DNA of 64,000 bases from the NCBI GenBank assembly GCA_029204225.1, contig CM055104.1, forward strand, positions 22,379,952 through 22,443,951, given 5' to 3'. Position numbers and translations under genes: made by a program. Shown one piece after another: positions 63,594 to 64,000 of this stretch. The notes under the pieces are model-generated. The model had not been told where the DNA came from, did no database searches, and saw only the letters and a program-made list of their open reading frames with translations. This DNA is from Diphasiastrum complanatum. Lineage: Eukaryota; Streptophyta; Lycopodiopsida; Lycopodiales; Lycopodiaceae. The first letter of the stretch is position 1; every line of letters starts with the position of its first letter.

Positions 63594-63951
63594 TCAAGTA
63601 AATCCATCTGTCCAAGTGTCATATTTCATAGGTGTGACTTGGACAACTGGTGAAAAGCCAGCTAGGCAAAGTTTTGGCCTTGTATAGAGACACAGTGACC
63701 CTGCGCTATTCCTTTCTAGTACTACTAGCACACATACAACTAGTATCTTCCACATCAGAGGTTGATATGTCCTCCGGAGTCTCAAAACATTCATATTCTT
63801 GCTGCTCACTAGATCCGTCCATCCTTTGATTAACTAAGAGATTCGCAACGCCCAGATGACGACATTCTGTTTGTAGTGCAGATGCCAATTCATTTAGTTG
63901 AAGCCAAACAGACAAGTCCAAGAATGCCAAGAAGTACAACCAATTTGACAC
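63594..63951 (-). other. ORF near window end, unrecognised
   Basis: An 81-codon frame from 63951 reads MSNWLYFLAFLDLSVWLQLN, then QTECRHLGVANLLVNQRMDG and an acidic YECFETPEDISTSDVEDTSC. It has a hydrophobic N-terminus and Glu/Asp/Ser-rich C-terminus, stopping at 63706. An overlapping frame covers 63809-63594. It could be part of a host exon continuing beyond the window. No family assigned. Confidence 0.3.
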
Positions 63952-64000
63952 CTCCGATGTTCGGTGCTCGGCAATCTGATCTGATTTGTCTCAAATCATT

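Overview
This is a stretch of plant nuclear genome made almost entirely of decayed, nested transposable elements. Plant origin is supported by Ty1/copia and Ty3/gypsy elements primed by initiator tRNA-Met (TGGTATCAGAGC-type sites), a hAT transposase with a BED finger and GT-AG introns, short TTTAGGG runs, long CT/GA microsatellites, a plant-type U1 snRNA gene, and exons of a plant nitrilase/omega-amidase-like gene. The species cannot be named from the sequence. No prokaryotic genes, CRISPR arrays, rRNA or tRNA genes were seen.

Layout. 1-7.3 kb: copia fragments, the last of which has its 3' LTR split by a nested, gag-deleted copia element on the minus strand (2712-7194). 7.4-24 kb: a host nitrilase-like gene on the plus strand. 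Its exon at 7527-7620 and its exons from 22312 onward join in phase, and the 14.7 kb between them is intron filled with transposons: GC-rich repeats, a 1.45 kb palindrome, a hAT element (11.9-15.0 kb), a copia stub and a truncated gypsy element. 24-30 kb: a TIR element candidate, a copia RNase H scrap and an internally deleted copia element with 845-bp LTRs. 30-36 kb: a coiled-coil pseudogene, a DUF7869-like block and a decayed acidic ORF. 36-42 kb: microsatellites, duplicated blocks, and a copia protease-integrase piece fused to a gypsy gag with minisatellite leaders. 42-49.4 kb: a TA-flanked MITE and a gypsy-like element whose 733-codon gag ORF carries two ubiquitin-interacting-motif matches. 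49.4-56.4 kb: a cluster of CCACGCGTGG palindromes and another decayed copia element. 56.4-58.2 kb: a U1 snRNA gene cut in two by a 1560-bp solo LTR with a GAGTG target duplication. 58.2-64 kb: a copia RT-RNase H fragment with 3' LTR lying between two copies of a 434-bp repeat, a gypsy integrase scrap, and largely unassigned DNA.

How it works together. The window reads as a record of insertions rather than as a functional pathway. Two host genes (nitrilase-like, U1) were struck; one carries the load in an intron and keeps its splice phases, the other was interrupted within the RNA. Nearly every element ORF has stops, frameshifts or deletions, so little here looks autonomous. The most unusual items are the UIM-bearing gag ORF, the split U1 gene, the nitrilase gene with a 16-nt microexon and a TE-filled intron, the large palindrome, and the gypsy-copia chimera.
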